NCBI RefSeq assembly: GCF_000631985.1
Contig: NZ_JFYN01000012.1
Span: 558,001 to 622,000 of the forward strand
Source of the DNA: Pseudomonas sp. RIT288
Lineage (GTDB): Bacteria; Pseudomonadota; Gammaproteobacteria; Pseudomonadales; Pseudomonadaceae
Direction of reading: 5' to 3'
Length of the DNA: 64,000 nt
In this document: piece after piece, positions 41,054 through 50,420 of the stretch
Position numbering within the stretch: the stretch's first letter is position 1
How the letters are laid out: each line of letters begins with the position of its first letter
Notes under the pieces: generated by a model
Seen by the model: only the letters and a program-made list of their open reading frames with translations
What the model was told of the DNA's origin: nothing
Database searches by the model: none
Made by a program: the position numbers and the translations under genes

Positions 41054-42496
41054 ATGTCCGAAATCGAAGTAAAGAAAACCCAGGAAAGCCTGCAGGATCG
41101 CTTGGCTCAGGTCGTTGAGCTGCTGCAGCGCCAGAAGGTCGTCGAAGACCTGACTCATCGCCAGGAAGGCGCGCATCACGACCGGGTCGAGAACCTGGTT
41201 CACCGGCAGAACCTCGTCGAGCTGCAACGCAAACTCGATGATCTGCACTCCGCCGACGTTGCCTACATCCTTGAAGCTTTGCCGCTGGACGACCGTCTGA
41301 CGCTCTGGCAACTGGTCAAGGCTGATCGCGACGGCGACATTCTTCTCGAAGTATCCGATTCCGTTCGTGAAACGCTGATCGCCGACATGGACGATCACGA
41401 GCTCCTGGCTGCGGCCAAGGACATGGACGCCGACGAACTTGCTGACCTGGCCTCCGAGCTGCCGCGAGACGTCGTCCATGAGCTGATGGAGACGCTCGAC
41501 CAGCAACAACGCGAGCGCGTGCGTTCGGCCCTGTCCTATGACGAGGAGCAGGTCGGTGCGCTGATGGACTTCGAGATGGTGACGATCCGTGAGGATGTCA
41601 GCCTCGAAGTGGTGCTGCGTTACCTGCGTCGTCTCAAAGAGCTGCCGGGCCACACCGACAAACTGTTCGTGGTCGATTACGACGGCGTGCTCAAGGGCGT
41701 GCTGCCAATCAAGCGTCTGTTGGTCAACGACCCGGAGAAACAGGTTTCTGAAGTCATGGCCAGCGATCCGGTGAGTTTTCACCCGGACGAAGACGCCTAT
41801 GACGCGGCTCAGGCGTTCGAGCGTTACGACTTGATTTCGGCCCCGGTGGTCGACAAGAACGGCAAGTTGATCGGCCGTCTGACCATCGACGAAATGGTCG
41901 ACCTGATTCGTGAGGAGAGTGAAAGCGAAGTCCTCAACATGGCGGGTCTGCGCGAAGAGGAAGATATCTTCGCCTCCGTCTGGAAATCCCTGCGCAACCG
42001 TTGGGCATGGCTGGCGATCAACCTGATTACGGCATTTGTCGCGTCTCGGGTAATCGGTCTGTTCGAAGGCTCGATCGAGAAGCTGGTGGCGCTGGCGGCG
42101 CTGATGCCGATCGTGGCGGGTATCGGCGGTAACTCCGGTAACCAGACGATCACCATGATCGTGCGTGCCATGGCGCTCGACCAGGTCAGCACCGGCAACA
42201 CCTCGCGCCTGATGCGCAAGGAACTGGCGGTGGGGTTGATCAACGGTCTGGTCTGGGGTGGTGTGATTGGTGTGGTCGCCTACCTGCTTTACGGCAGTTG
42301 GTCGCTGGGCGTGGTGATGACGGCGGCGATGACCCTCAACCTGCTGCTCGCGGCGCTGATGGGGGTGTTGATCCCGATGACGCTGGCCAAGATGGGCCGG
42401 GACCCGGCGATGGGCGCCAGCGTGATGATCACGGCCATGACCGACAGCGGTGGCTTCTTCATCTTCCTGGGGCTGGCGACGATCTTCCTGCTCTGA
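41054..42496 (+). CDS. mgtE: Magnesium transporter MgtE
   Basis: A 480-residue magnesium channel. N-terminal helical domain (about residues 1-150; DDHELLAAAKDMDADELADL), a pair of CBS domains (about 160-280) that sense magnesium, then five membrane helices (about 310-480) with GNSGNQTITMIVRAM at the pore. ATG 41054 follows GTGGAG; the frame extends to 41024. The 320-bp upstream region has a stem AGCCCC/GGGGCT and a CAATCA/TGATTG stem just before the start, but no recognised riboswitch. Confidence 0.95.
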   Translation: MSEIEVKKTQESLQDRLAQVVELLQRQKVVEDLTHRQEGAHHDRVENLVHRQNLVELQRKLDDLHSADVAYILEALPLDDRLTLWQLVKADRDGDILLEVSDSVRETLIADMDDHELLAAAKDMDADELADLASELPRDVVHELMETLDQQQRERVRSALSYDEEQVGALMDFEMVTIREDVSLEVVLRYLRRLKELPGHTDKLFVVDYDGVLKGVLPIKRLLVNDPEKQVSEVMASDPVSFHPDEDAYDAAQAFERYDLISAPVVDKNGKLIGRLTIDEMVDLIREESESEVLNMAGLREEEDIFASVWKSLRNRWAWLAINLITAFVASRVIGLFEGSIEKLVALAALMPIVAGIGGNSGNQTITMIVRAMALDQVSTGNTSRLMRKELAVGLINGLVWGGVIGVVAYLLYGSWSLGVVMTAAMTLNLLLAALMGVLIPMTLAKMGRDPAMGASVMITAMTDSGGFFIFLGLATIFLL

Positions 42497-42509
42497 GTCG
42501 TTGCCATGC

Positions 42510-42537
42510 AAAAGCCCGCCAATTGGCGGGCTTTTTT
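42510..42537 (+). terminator. Terminator after mgtE
   Basis: AAAAGCCCGCC-AATT-GGCGGGCTTTTTT stem-loop. Confidence 0.9.
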
Positions 42538-42555
42538 GTGCCTGTGTAGTTATCT

Positions 42556-42646
42556 GTAGTGAGGGGATTTATCCCCGATGGGTTGCGCAGCGACCCCGGA
42601 AGAGGGTCTGCTGCGCAGTCCGTCGGGGATAAATCCCCTCACCACA
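42556..42646. repeat. REP hairpin, GTGAGGGGATTTATCC type
   Basis: GTAGTGAGGGGATTTATCCC on the left and GGGATAAATCCCCTCACCAC on the right, with an inner GCGCAG/CTGCGC-like stem. A second copy is at 56299. Confidence 0.85.
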
Positions 42647-42682
42647 GAGTCTGCCTCGGATTGTCGTGATTGAAATCCGGGC

Positions 42683-42710
42683 AAAAAAAAGCCAGCACTG
42701 ATGCTGGCTT
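42683..42710 (-). terminator. Terminator after amrZ
   Basis: AAGCCAGCA/TGCTGGCTT stem; on the minus strand it is followed by an eight-T run. Confidence 0.85.
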
Positions 42711-42727
42711 GAGATGTTCGATGTAGC

Positions 42728-43054
42728 TCAGGACGCGTCTGCGGCCATCTCGGCGTCGTGAGCGATCAGCGACACCAGAGCATTCTGTTGACGGTGAGAC
42801 AGCTGACGGAAACGTTGCAGCAGCTCACGCTCGTGCAGCGAAAGCTCCGGGCTGTCCAGGCGCATGCTCAACTCTTCGCCCAGTGCGCCTTCCTGAATAA
42901 GACTCTGTTCAAGGCGCGCAATGATCTCGGAGTTCATGCTGCGATGATGATTGCGAGCCACCTCGGCAATGCGTTCACGCATCCCGTCTGGCAGACGTAC
43001 GACGAACTTGTCAGCCGTACGGCTGGAATAAATTGCCTGTTTCAATGGGCGCAT
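42728..43054 (-). CDS. amrZ: Ribbon-helix-helix regulator AmrZ (AlgZ)
   Basis: A 108-residue DNA-binding protein; [17 protein letters not shown] at the start and the Arc-type ribbon-helix-helix [20 protein letters not shown], then [14 protein letters not shown] (about residues 17-55). It controls alginate, motility and biofilm genes in Pseudomonas and represses itself. The C-terminal tetramerisation domain ends in [19 protein letters not shown] palindrome TAACCGGTTA lies 5 bp before the ATG, where a ribosome-binding site is expected. Confidence 0.92.
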   Translation of the reverse strand: MRPLKQAIYSSRTADKFVVRLPDGMRERIAEVARNHHRSMNSEIIARLEQSLIQEGALGEELSMRLDSPELSLHERELLQRFRQLSHRQQNALVSLIAHDAEMAADAS

Positions 43055-43442
43055 ATATTTAACCGGTTAGTTCAGGGGAGCGGTTCTCGGGATTGGCCGC
43101 AGGATGTGTGGTAGGACAAGCATCCGCACCAAATGGTTCAACCTGAATTGTTAAGAGGCGCGCATCATGCCTCAAAATTGCCAGATCATTGGCGTCAATT
43201 CTGTGACAAATATTGAGCTGGGTAAAGGCGTATTGCCAGCACCAATTATCAGAAATGCGGACTGGTTTGAAAACTTCGCCTTGGTTCGCATCACTGACCG
43301 CTTCCGGGTGCACATCTGTTGATGTCTGAAGACGTCAGAACGTGCATGCTATGCGGCTTTCAATCCTTGTTCCTTACCTGTACAGGATAGTGGCAATTTG
43401 CCGATTTGCTAGGGCGAACACCCGTTGGAGGGCGTTTTCAGG
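43055..43442. promoter_or_regulatory. Intergenic region between amrZ and phnN
   Basis: About 390 bp without a gene. It holds the TAACCGGTTA palindrome (43060-43069) at the amrZ start, and AT-rich stretches suitable for promoters of the divergent genes. No RNA gene was recognised. Confidence 0.35.
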
Positions 43443-44012
43443 ATGGATGGCAGGCTTATTTATCTGATGGGGCCGTCCGGTTCAGGCAAGGACAGCCTGA
43501 TCGAGGCTGCGCGTGAGCCTTTGCGCGAGTTGAACTGCGAAATCATTCGCCGGGTGATTACCCGATCAGCGGAATCGGTGGGTGAGGATGCCATCGGCGT
43601 GACGCCAGAAGACTTCGAACGACGCCAGCAAGCCGGGGATTTCTCGCTGGCCTGGCAAGCCAATGGGCTGGCTTATGGTATCCCGGCAGAAATAGACGAA
43701 TGGTTGCGCGCAGGACGATCCGTGCTGGTGAACGGCTCACGCGCCAATTTGCGTCAGGCGCTTGAGCGCTACCCGACGCTGCTGCCGGTGCTGCTGACGG
43801 TCAAGTACGAAGTCTTGCGTGAACGCTTGCTCAGACGTGGGCGGGAGACGCCTGAGCAGATCGATGCGAGGCTGGCGCGTAATGCGCTGTTCAAGGACAG
43901 AAGGGCAACTGACTTGCCCGTGCATCTGATCGACAACTCGGGCGACCTGGCGGACGCCGTCAAGCAACTGCTGGACTTGATCCGGCTTAACGCAGCACCG
44001 GATCAAACTTGA
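43443..44012 (+). CDS. phnN: Ribose 1,5-bisphosphate phosphokinase
   Basis: A 189-residue guanylate-kinase-like P-loop enzyme, with GPSGSGKDSLIEAA (about residues 11-24), that makes PRPP from ribose 1,5-bisphosphate in phosphonate degradation. Later segments IIRRVITRSAES and LAWQANGLAYGIP match PhnN. It is an orphan here: no other phn genes are next to it. ATG 43443 is the family start; a GGAGG lies 12 nt upstream. Its 3' end overlaps the convergent small gene by 26 bp. Confidence 0.88.
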   Translation: MDGRLIYLMGPSGSGKDSLIEAAREPLRELNCEIIRRVITRSAESVGEDAIGVTPEDFERRQQAGDFSLAWQANGLAYGIPAEIDEWLRAGRSVLVNGSRANLRQALERYPTLLPVLLTVKYEVLRERLLRRGRETPEQIDARLARNALFKDRRATDLPVHLIDNSGDLADAVKQLLDLIRLNAAPDQT

Positions 44013-44166
44013 TCCTGCGCCCGGCAACCAGCGCGAGCACGAACAACACCGCAAACACGCCGCAGCCAACCAGGGGCAGGGTGATTTCAGTGTCCTCGAA
44101 CAGCGAAAAATGCACGACGCCACTCAATAAGGCGAGGATCAGAAATCCTGCTGCTGATTTGGACAT
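43987..44166 (-). CDS. Small membrane protein (PA3371-like)
   Basis: A 59-residue protein with two hydrophobic segments (GFLILALLSGVVHFSLF and LPLVGCGVFAVLFVLALVAG). Resembles small membrane proteins conserved in Pseudomonas near phnN. ATG 44166 has AGGAG 6 nt upstream. Function unknown. Confidence 0.75.
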   Translation of the reverse strand: MSKSAAGFLILALLSGVVHFSLFEDTEITLPLVGCGVFAVLFVLALVAGRRIKFDPVLR

Positions 44167-44186
44167 GCTGTACTCCTGAAGATATT

Positions 44187-44414
44187 TCAAAAAACCAGAC
44201 GTTCGGTCGCGTGGGTCGGCAGTGCCTGCTTAGGCACGCTGACCGCTTGAGGTGCGAAGCTTTGTTCGCTGAGCACCGCCAATTGCGGCTGCTTCTGCAC
44301 TTGCAAGTAATGCGGCATGCGCTGGGCCACCGGCTCAGCACCCGCGGGGATAAAGTGGAATCCCACCAAAACGGCTAATGCGATTGCGTTTGCAAGCAAG
44401 AGAGTGCTGTTCAT
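44187..44414 (-). CDS. Small exported or membrane-anchored protein
   Basis: A 75-residue protein with one hydrophobic N-terminal segment (STLLLANAIALAVLVGFHFI), then a soluble tail. ATG 44414 has GGAG upstream. It lies 20 nt before the PA3371-like gene on the same strand, so the two are probably one operon. Function unknown. Confidence 0.7.
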   Translation of the reverse strand: MNSTLLLANAIALAVLVGFHFIPAGAEPVAQRMPHYLQVQKQPQLAVLSEQSFAPQAVSVPKQALPTHATERLVF

Positions 44415-44710
44415 GGGGCGGTGCTCCGGATGTTGTTCCATGGAACAGACATAGCAGCCGCCGTGCCAACAGTCTAACCGCTGTTAAGTCCTTTAAAAAC
44501 AAGCATTTGGAAGGGGATTTCGGAGGGGCCGGATTGCAATCTGCAATGATGGCACTTGGGGGGGCGGGCAAAATGCACGGTAAATCTTCCCCCAGCATCG
44601 CAAGGCGCCTGCCTACACTTAAAAAGCCCTACGGACGACATGACAAATCAAGGCCCGGCCGTTAACATGCACGCCGTCCGTCGCGCCGTGTCTGGCCGTG
44701 ACAACTCAGT

Positions 44711-44787
44711 GTCTCAGTAGCTCAATTGGATAGAGCATCCCCCTCCTAAGGGGAAGGTTGGCAGTTCGAACCTGCCCTGGGACACCA
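44711..44787 (+). tRNA. tRNA-Arg(CCT)
   Basis: 77 nt including CCA; acceptor GTCTCAG/CTGGGAC; anticodon loop CTCCTAA between CCCC/GGGG, so CCT. Confidence 0.95.
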
Positions 44788-44796
44788 TCCTTCAAA

Positions 44797-44834
44797 AGCC
44801 ACGCGCGGGGAAAACTGCGCGGGGCTTTTTATTG
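44797..44834 (+). terminator. Terminator after tRNA-Arg(CCT)
   Basis: GCC-CGCGCGG...CTGCGCGGGGC hairpin followed by TTTTTATT. Confidence 0.6.
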
Positions 44835-44841
44835 TGTTCGA

Positions 44842-46482
44842 TTACAGGCGGAAACGACTTACGAGGGTGTTGAATGACGCCGCCAGGTTAGACAGTTCCT
44901 GGGTTGAGGCGGTGGTCTGATGCGCGCCTGCCGCCGTTTGTGTGGATAAATCCTGGATGTTGACCAGATTGCGATCAACTTCGCGAGCAACGTGCGCCTG
45001 CTCTTCTGACGCTGTTGCGATGACCAGGTTGCGATCATTGATCTGCGAGATACCATCGGCAATCAATTCCAATGCCTCGCCGGTGGCTTGCGCCAGTGTT
45101 TGGGTTTCGCTGACCAGGGCCTGGCTTTTGCCCATGGCGCCGACCGCTTCGTCGGCACTGCTGCGAACGTTATTGATCATGCCTTCTATTTCACCGGTTG
45201 AGGCCTGAGTTCTGGCGGCGAGCGCACGAACTTCGTCGGCTACCACAGCAAAACCCCGGCCCTGCTCGCCCGCGCGTGCCGCTTCGATAGCGGCGTTCAG
45301 TGCCAATAGATTGGTTTGCTCGGCGATCCCCCGGATCACATCCAATACTTTGCCGATATCCCGAACCTGGTCCGCCAGATCCTTGACCTTCGTGGTGGAT
45401 GTAGCGATTTCCGTGGTCGCATGGTTGATCGCGGACACGGCATTTCGTGCCTGATCCCGCCCGTTGCTGGCCTGCTGGCTGGTGGCTTGCGAGGCCTCTG
45501 AAGTGGACACGGCATTGCGCGCGACTTCTTCTACTGCGGAAGTCATCTCAGTCACCGCCGTGGCCGCTTGCTGGATCTCGTCGTTCTGACGAAGTAGTCC
45601 ACGGCTGCCATTGTCAGTGACCGCCGTCAATTCTTCTGCGGCGGAAGCCAGTTGATCCGCCGCGCTGGCGATTTGCTGGATAGTGCTTTTCAAGCTTCCC
45701 TGCATCTCGGCCAGAGCTGTGAGCAGTTGGCCGGCTTCATCGCGGCCGGTGCTGACGATGTGCTGAGTCAGATCGCCTGCAGCGATGGTACGCGCGCTTT
45801 CGACGGCTTTGGAGATGGGGCGGCTGATCAGGCGGCTGATGAACAAGCCGAGCAAAATCGCAGCGATGAAGGCCAACACGATGCCGATGTACAGCGAGGT
45901 CTTGGCCGTCGACTCGGTAAGAACTGATTGTTTGGCGGCTTCGCTGACTTGCAGGTCGTTGGAATTGGTCATTATGGTCAATTCATCCATGACCACGCGA
46001 TAGGTTTTTTGCAGGTCACCCAGAAGTAGCGCACGGCCGTTCTCCAGGTCGCCGGCCTTCATCAAGGCCAGATATCGTTGGACGATCGCCTGATAGGCGG
46101 GCCAGGCTTTTTCCATCCGGTCGCCCGCTGCACGTTCATCGTCGGCAAGCGCAGTTTTCCGGTACTCGACGAACGCTTTTTCACTCGCCAACTGGTTGGC
46201 GCTCATCGAGGCAAGGAATTCGTCTTTCGTGCTCTGTGGCAAACCGGCGGCGGTGGCTACGTAGAGTCGATACATATCGCGGGTCTGTCCGACAGCCTTG
46301 ATTTTTGTCTGGGCGATGTTCGAAACGGCGACAAGATTGTTGCTGAACACCGATTTCAGGCTCGCCGACAAGTCAGTCACTCCCCGACTGCCAAGAAGGC
46401 CAACCCCCAGAGTGATAAAGGCGCACGCGGCGAAGGAGGTGATCAGTTTTGTGGAGAGTTTTGCGTCATTCAACCAACTCAT
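44842..46482 (-). CDS. Methyl-accepting chemotaxis protein
   Basis: A 546-residue chemoreceptor: N-terminal membrane helix (about 12-31), periplasmic four-helix-bundle domain (about 35-190), second membrane helix ([20 protein letters not shown], about residues 196-215), HAMP ([20 protein letters not shown]), then the cytoplasmic signalling tip [20 protein letters not shown] (about 390-410). The ligand is unknown; the four-helix-bundle class can bind organic acids or amino acids. GGAAGC precedes the ATG. Confidence 0.95.
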   Translation of the reverse strand: MSWLNDAKLSTKLITSFAACAFITLGVGLLGSRGVTDLSASLKSVFSNNLVAVSNIAQTKIKAVGQTRDMYRLYVATAAGLPQSTKDEFLASMSANQLASEKAFVEYRKTALADDERAAGDRMEKAWPAYQAIVQRYLALMKAGDLENGRALLLGDLQKTYRVVMDELTIMTNSNDLQVSEAAKQSVLTESTAKTSLYIGIVLAFIAAILLGLFISRLISRPISKAVESARTIAAGDLTQHIVSTGRDEAGQLLTALAEMQGSLKSTIQQIASAADQLASAAEELTAVTDNGSRGLLRQNDEIQQAATAVTEMTSAVEEVARNAVSTSEASQATSQQASNGRDQARNAVSAINHATTEIATSTTKVKDLADQVRDIGKVLDVIRGIAEQTNLLALNAAIEAARAGEQGRGFAVVADEVRALAARTQASTGEIEGMINNVRSSADEAVGAMGKSQALVSETQTLAQATGEALELIADGISQINDRNLVIATASEEQAHVAREVDRNLVNIQDLSTQTAAGAHQTTASTQELSNLAASFNTLVSRFRL

Positions 46483-46845
46483 AAATGCTTCCTGCTGACA
46501 TGTGGGTGACGGGGCAGTTTCTGGTGCGGCCTTAGAAATTTATTGATGTTGTCGTACATCTTTCGGCCGCATCGTCCACAACTGGAGGGTTACCAGTTGT
46601 TTCTCATCAAAATATATCCCTCACAAAACCCCTTGTAACCATTGATATAGAGGCCTCAGCACGTACGTACAAAAGATGGCACTTGGCCTTTTCTATTTAT
46701 TGCGAAGTGTTACATTATGTGAAGGATGGCCAAAATACATATGACGTCGTACCTCTAGGTTTTTTGTCTGAAGGGGCACGAGGGCACTGTGTTGGCAATT
46801 CCAAGAACCGTGAAAAAAAGAAAAAAGCAGCCTAGGGTAGGACTC
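46483..46845. promoter_or_regulatory. Divergent region between chemoreceptor and dehydrogenase genes
   Basis: About 360 bp, AT-rich. Holds the perfect inverted repeat CAACTGG-N7-CCAGTTG (46579-46599), a possible regulator site. No gene is visible. Confidence 0.4.
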
Positions 46846-48231
46846 ATGTCGCGTCGCATTGATAAAGGGAAAAGCAGGGGGGCCGCCTTCGCTTTGGTTA
46901 CGTTGATGGTTGCCACCGCCGGCACCGCGTATGGCGAGACGTCCGACAGTACGGCGTCTTCAGGTAAGCGCCTGGCCATAGCGGCCGACTGTGTGGCCTG
47001 CCATACCGCGCCGGGAGGCAAGGCGTTTGCGGGTGGTTACCCGCTCAGTTCGCCGATGGGCACCATCTATTCGACCAACATCACGCCTTCGAAGACTGCT
47101 GGTATCGGCAATTACACGTCAGAGCAATTTGCCCGAGCGGTGCGCGATGGGGTTGCGGCCGATGGCACGCGGCTATATCCGGCCATGCCTTACACCTCCT
47201 ATTCGAAGATCACGGACAGTGACATCGCCGCGCTCTACGACTACTTCATGCACGAAGTGCCGCCAGCCGATACGCCGAACCGGAAAACCGCGCTTGAATT
47301 CCCGTTCAACGTCCGTGCCTCGATGATTGGCTGGAATGCTCTGTATCACAGCCCCACACGTTTTACGCCGGATGCGGCCAAGTCAGCCGAGGTCAACCGT
47401 GGCGACTATCTGGTCAATGCCCTGGCGCATTGCGATACCTGCCATACCCCGCGCAACGTGTTGATGGCCGCCGACAACAGCAAGGCGCTTGCCGGTGCTT
47501 CACTGGGCAGTTGGTATGCGCCAAACATCACCTCCGACAAGGTCAGCGGTATCGGGGCTTGGTCGAAGAGTGAAATCGTGACGTATCTGCGCACCGGCCA
47601 CGTTGAAGGCAAGGCCCAGGCTGCGGGCCCGATGGCCGAAGCCGTGGAAAACAGCTTGCAGCATTTGGGCAGCGACGACTTGCAGGCGATTGCGGACTAT
47701 CTGTTGCAAACCACACCGGTCAAGACCGGGGAGACCAAAGCCCGGCACGAGTTTGGCCTGGCGTCGTCCGATGAGCTGACGCTGCGCGGGGGCAAGCCGG
47801 CCGATAATCCGGGCTGGCATATTTTCAGCGGCACTTGTGCCAACTGCCATCAGCCGGATGGCCAGGGCACCAGGGAATATCCATCACTGTTTCACAACAC
47901 GGCCACCAGTCGCCGCGACAACTTGATCGCGGCCATCGTTTACGGTGTGCATCGCGAAGTCGACGGCGTCGCTATCGATATGCCGGCGTTTGGTCCGGAT
48001 GCTTTGTTCACTGATCGTCTGAATGATCAACAGATCGCCGACGTCAGCAACTACGTGCTGTCGCGCTACGGTAACGCCGACGCCGTTGTCACGGCTGCCG
48101 ACGTGGCGCTGGCACGGGAAGGTGGCCCAAAAGCGCCATTGACGGTCATGGCGAAGTACACCCTCCCGGCCATCATTCTCGTGCTCTTGGTTGCGATTGC
48201 CCTGATTTTTCGTCGTCGCAAGGAGGCGTGA
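46846..48231 (+). CDS. Triheme cytochrome c subunit of a membrane sugar/polyol dehydrogenase
   Basis: A 461-residue protein with an N-terminal export segment (about residues 10-32), three heme c sites CVACH, CDTCH and CANCH (about residues 49, 205 and 334), and a C-terminal membrane anchor (TLPAIILVLLVAIALIFRRR). This layout matches cytochrome subunits of FAD-linked gluconate, sorbitol and fructose dehydrogenases, which pass electrons to ubiquinone. ATG 46846 is preferred; the frame is open to 46789. It is first in the operon, an uncommon order. Confidence 0.9.
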   Translation: MSRRIDKGKSRGAAFALVTLMVATAGTAYGETSDSTASSGKRLAIAADCVACHTAPGGKAFAGGYPLSSPMGTIYSTNITPSKTAGIGNYTSEQFARAVRDGVAADGTRLYPAMPYTSYSKITDSDIAALYDYFMHEVPPADTPNRKTALEFPFNVRASMIGWNALYHSPTRFTPDAAKSAEVNRGDYLVNALAHCDTCHTPRNVLMAADNSKALAGASLGSWYAPNITSDKVSGIGAWSKSEIVTYLRTGHVEGKAQAAGPMAEAVENSLQHLGSDDLQAIADYLLQTTPVKTGETKARHEFGLASSDELTLRGGKPADNPGWHIFSGTCANCHQPDGQGTREYPSLFHNTATSRRDNLIAAIVYGVHREVDGVAIDMPAFGPDALFTDRLNDQQIADVSNYVLSRYGNADAVVTAADVALAREGGPKAPLTVMAKYTLPAIILVLLVAIALIFRRRKEA

Positions 48232-48234
48232 GTA

Positions 48235-48789
48235 ATGGACACTTCAATGACGCACAAGCAAACCATGGTTAAAGCCGAAGACACTCCCGGATTGTCCCGC
48301 CGCAATCTGTTGCGCAGTTCCGTGATAGTGGGACTGGCGGCGCTGGCGAGCGGTGCAATGCCGTGGCAATCAGTGCTGGCGGCGCAGGTGTCGAGCGACG
48401 ATTTCATGGCGCTGTCGCGGTTTCTGATCAGCCGGGCGGTTAACCCGGTTCTGGCTGCTCGCTATTACGCCGCGCTAGATAAACGCGCGCCGAACTTTTC
48501 GACCAACGTCATCGCCCTGAAGCAATTGATCGACGCCCGGGGTTACAAGCATGTCGATGAATATCTGGCGCAACCTGATCCGGATGCATCATTGCGGGCG
48601 ACGGCCACCAGCATCATATCGGCCTGGTATCTGGGCGTTGTCGGTGAGCCAGCGGATGCCGAGTTGATCAGCTACTCCCTCGCCATGATGTACCAGCCGA
48701 CCCACGGCATTCTTATCATCCCTACCTATGGTGGTGGCCCGGATTCATGGGGTCCAAAACCTGCACTCATTCAGGATTCGAAAGTATGA
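48235..48789 (+). CDS. Small (TAT) subunit of a sugar/polyol dehydrogenase
   Basis: A 184-residue protein with a twin-arginine signal (LSRRNLLRSSVIVGLAALAS, about residues 19-38) and a body similar to the small subunit of FAD-dependent sugar dehydrogenases (FLISRAVNPVLAARYYAAL, SYSLAMMYQPTHG). It helps export the folded large subunit. AAGGAGG overlaps the stop of the cytochrome gene; ATGA overlaps the next gene. Confidence 0.9.
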   Translation: MDTSMTHKQTMVKAEDTPGLSRRNLLRSSVIVGLAALASGAMPWQSVLAAQVSSDDFMALSRFLISRAVNPVLAARYYAALDKRAPNFSTNVIALKQLIDARGYKHVDEYLAQPDPDASLRATATSIISAWYLGVVGEPADAELISYSLAMMYQPTHGILIIPTYGGGPDSWGPKPALIQDSKV

Positions 48790-50420
48790 GCAGCGATCAA
48801 TTCGACGCCGATGTCGTCATCATCGGCTCCGGTGTGATGGGCGGTCTGATCGCCACGGGCCTGGCGAAAGCGAAGAAATCGGTGATAGTGCTCGAGGCCG
48901 GACCTCGTGTGAATCGCCGTGATGTCGTGGAAACCTTCCGCAACGCCCCGGTCAAACTCTCGCTGGCCAATGCCAAGCTGCAAGGCGCCGGCTCGCCTTA
49001 CCCGAGCATGCCGCACGCGCCGTCTACTTACGGTGACTATCTGCAGCAGGTCGGTCCGGTTAAATACAACACGTCATATCTGCGAGTGGTCGGTGGCACG
49101 ACCTGGCACTTCGGCTCCTCTCTGTGGCGGATGTTGCCCAACGATTTTCGTCTCAAGTCGTTGTACGGCCGTGGCCGTGACTGGCCCATCAGCTATGACG
49201 AACTGGAGCCTTATTACGCGCGTGCGGAGCTCGAGCTGGGCGTTTCAGGTGTCGATGGCCAGGATGAAAGCGGGCAGGGCGGCGAAGCCTATCCACCACG
49301 CTCGATTCCCTATCCGATGGAAGGCTTGAAACCGAGCTACATGTTCCGGCGCCTTTCCGAACTGCTCGGCAAGGGCGGGTATAACCCCATTCTCGAGCCG
49401 AATGGCCGGGCGACTCGTCCTTATGGGAAACGGCCGCCCTGTGCCGGTAACAACAACTGCAACCCGGTATGCCCGATCGCCGCGAAGTACGACGGATCGA
49501 TGCACATTGATGAAGCTGAGCGTCACGGTGCCAAAGTCCTCGACAACTCCGTGGTCTACAAGATCGAGGCCGGGGACGACGGCAAGATCACTGCGATCTG
49601 GTACATGCGCCCGGACAAAACCACGCACAAATTGACGGCGAAATCTTTCGTACTTGCGGCTTACGGCATCGAGTCGCCGAAACTGCTGTTGATGTCGACA
49701 TCCGAAAAATATCCGAACGGTATTGCCAACTCTTCGGATCAGGTCGGCCGAAACCTGATGGACCATACCGGCATCAGCATGAATCTCATGACCAAGGAAG
49801 ACATGTGGCCAGGCGAAGGACCGACCCAATTGCTGGTCTATCTGAACAGTCGCGATGGCGCGTTCCGCAACGATTATCCGAGTTACAAAATCAAGGTGCG
49901 CAACACCGTGCCGACTTCGCAGATCACCTCGAACCTGATTGCCAAAGGCGTGCTGGGCTCCAGGCTTGATGAGCAGATCCGATTGCAATCGGCGCGTTCG
50001 CTGAACTGGGCTGTCGACTTTGAAACGCTACCTCTGCCGGAAAACCGCGTCACCCCGAGCAAGACCAAATTTGACGCGATCGGCCTGCCCGTGCCCGAGA
50101 TCTACTACAGCGTTCCCGACTACTGGCACGCCGGCAAAGAGAAAGCGCTGGAAGACTTCAAGCAGTTCGCCAAGTTGCTCGATGCCGACATCCTCAGCAC
50201 CGACGTGGGCTTCCAGAACCGGCAGCACATCATGGGGACAACCATCATGGGCGATGATCCGAAAGACTCCGTGGTTGATCGCGATTGCCGCAGTCATGAT
50301 CATTCGAACCTGTTTATCGCCGGGACGAGTGTCATGCCATCGTCCTCATGTGTGAACCCTACGCTGACAGGCGCAGCGTTGAGTATTCGCATTGCCGATG
50401 TGTTGGTGGCGGAGGTCTGA
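48786..50420 (+). CDS. GMC-family large subunit of a sugar/polyol dehydrogenase
   Basis: A 544-residue FAD oxidoreductase: Rossmann motif ADVVIIGSGVMGGLIA (about residues 7-22), a cysteine cluster CAGNNNCNPVC that matches the 3Fe-4S-type site of related enzymes, and a C-terminal GMC domain with SHDHSNLFIAGTSVMPSSSC. The substrate is unknown (sorbitol, gluconate or another sugar acid are the closest guesses). ATG 48786 overlaps the small-subunit stop (ATGA). Ends before a terminator. Confidence 0.9.
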   Translation: MSSDQFDADVVIIGSGVMGGLIATGLAKAKKSVIVLEAGPRVNRRDVVETFRNAPVKLSLANAKLQGAGSPYPSMPHAPSTYGDYLQQVGPVKYNTSYLRVVGGTTWHFGSSLWRMLPNDFRLKSLYGRGRDWPISYDELEPYYARAELELGVSGVDGQDESGQGGEAYPPRSIPYPMEGLKPSYMFRRLSELLGKGGYNPILEPNGRATRPYGKRPPCAGNNNCNPVCPIAAKYDGSMHIDEAERHGAKVLDNSVVYKIEAGDDGKITAIWYMRPDKTTHKLTAKSFVLAAYGIESPKLLLMSTSEKYPNGIANSSDQVGRNLMDHTGISMNLMTKEDMWPGEGPTQLLVYLNSRDGAFRNDYPSYKIKVRNTVPTSQITSNLIAKGVLGSRLDEQIRLQSARSLNWAVDFETLPLPENRVTPSKTKFDAIGLPVPEIYYSVPDYWHAGKEKALEDFKQFAKLLDADILSTDVGFQNRQHIMGTTIMGDDPKDSVVDRDCRSHDHSNLFIAGTSVMPSSSCVNPTLTGAALSIRIADVLVAEV

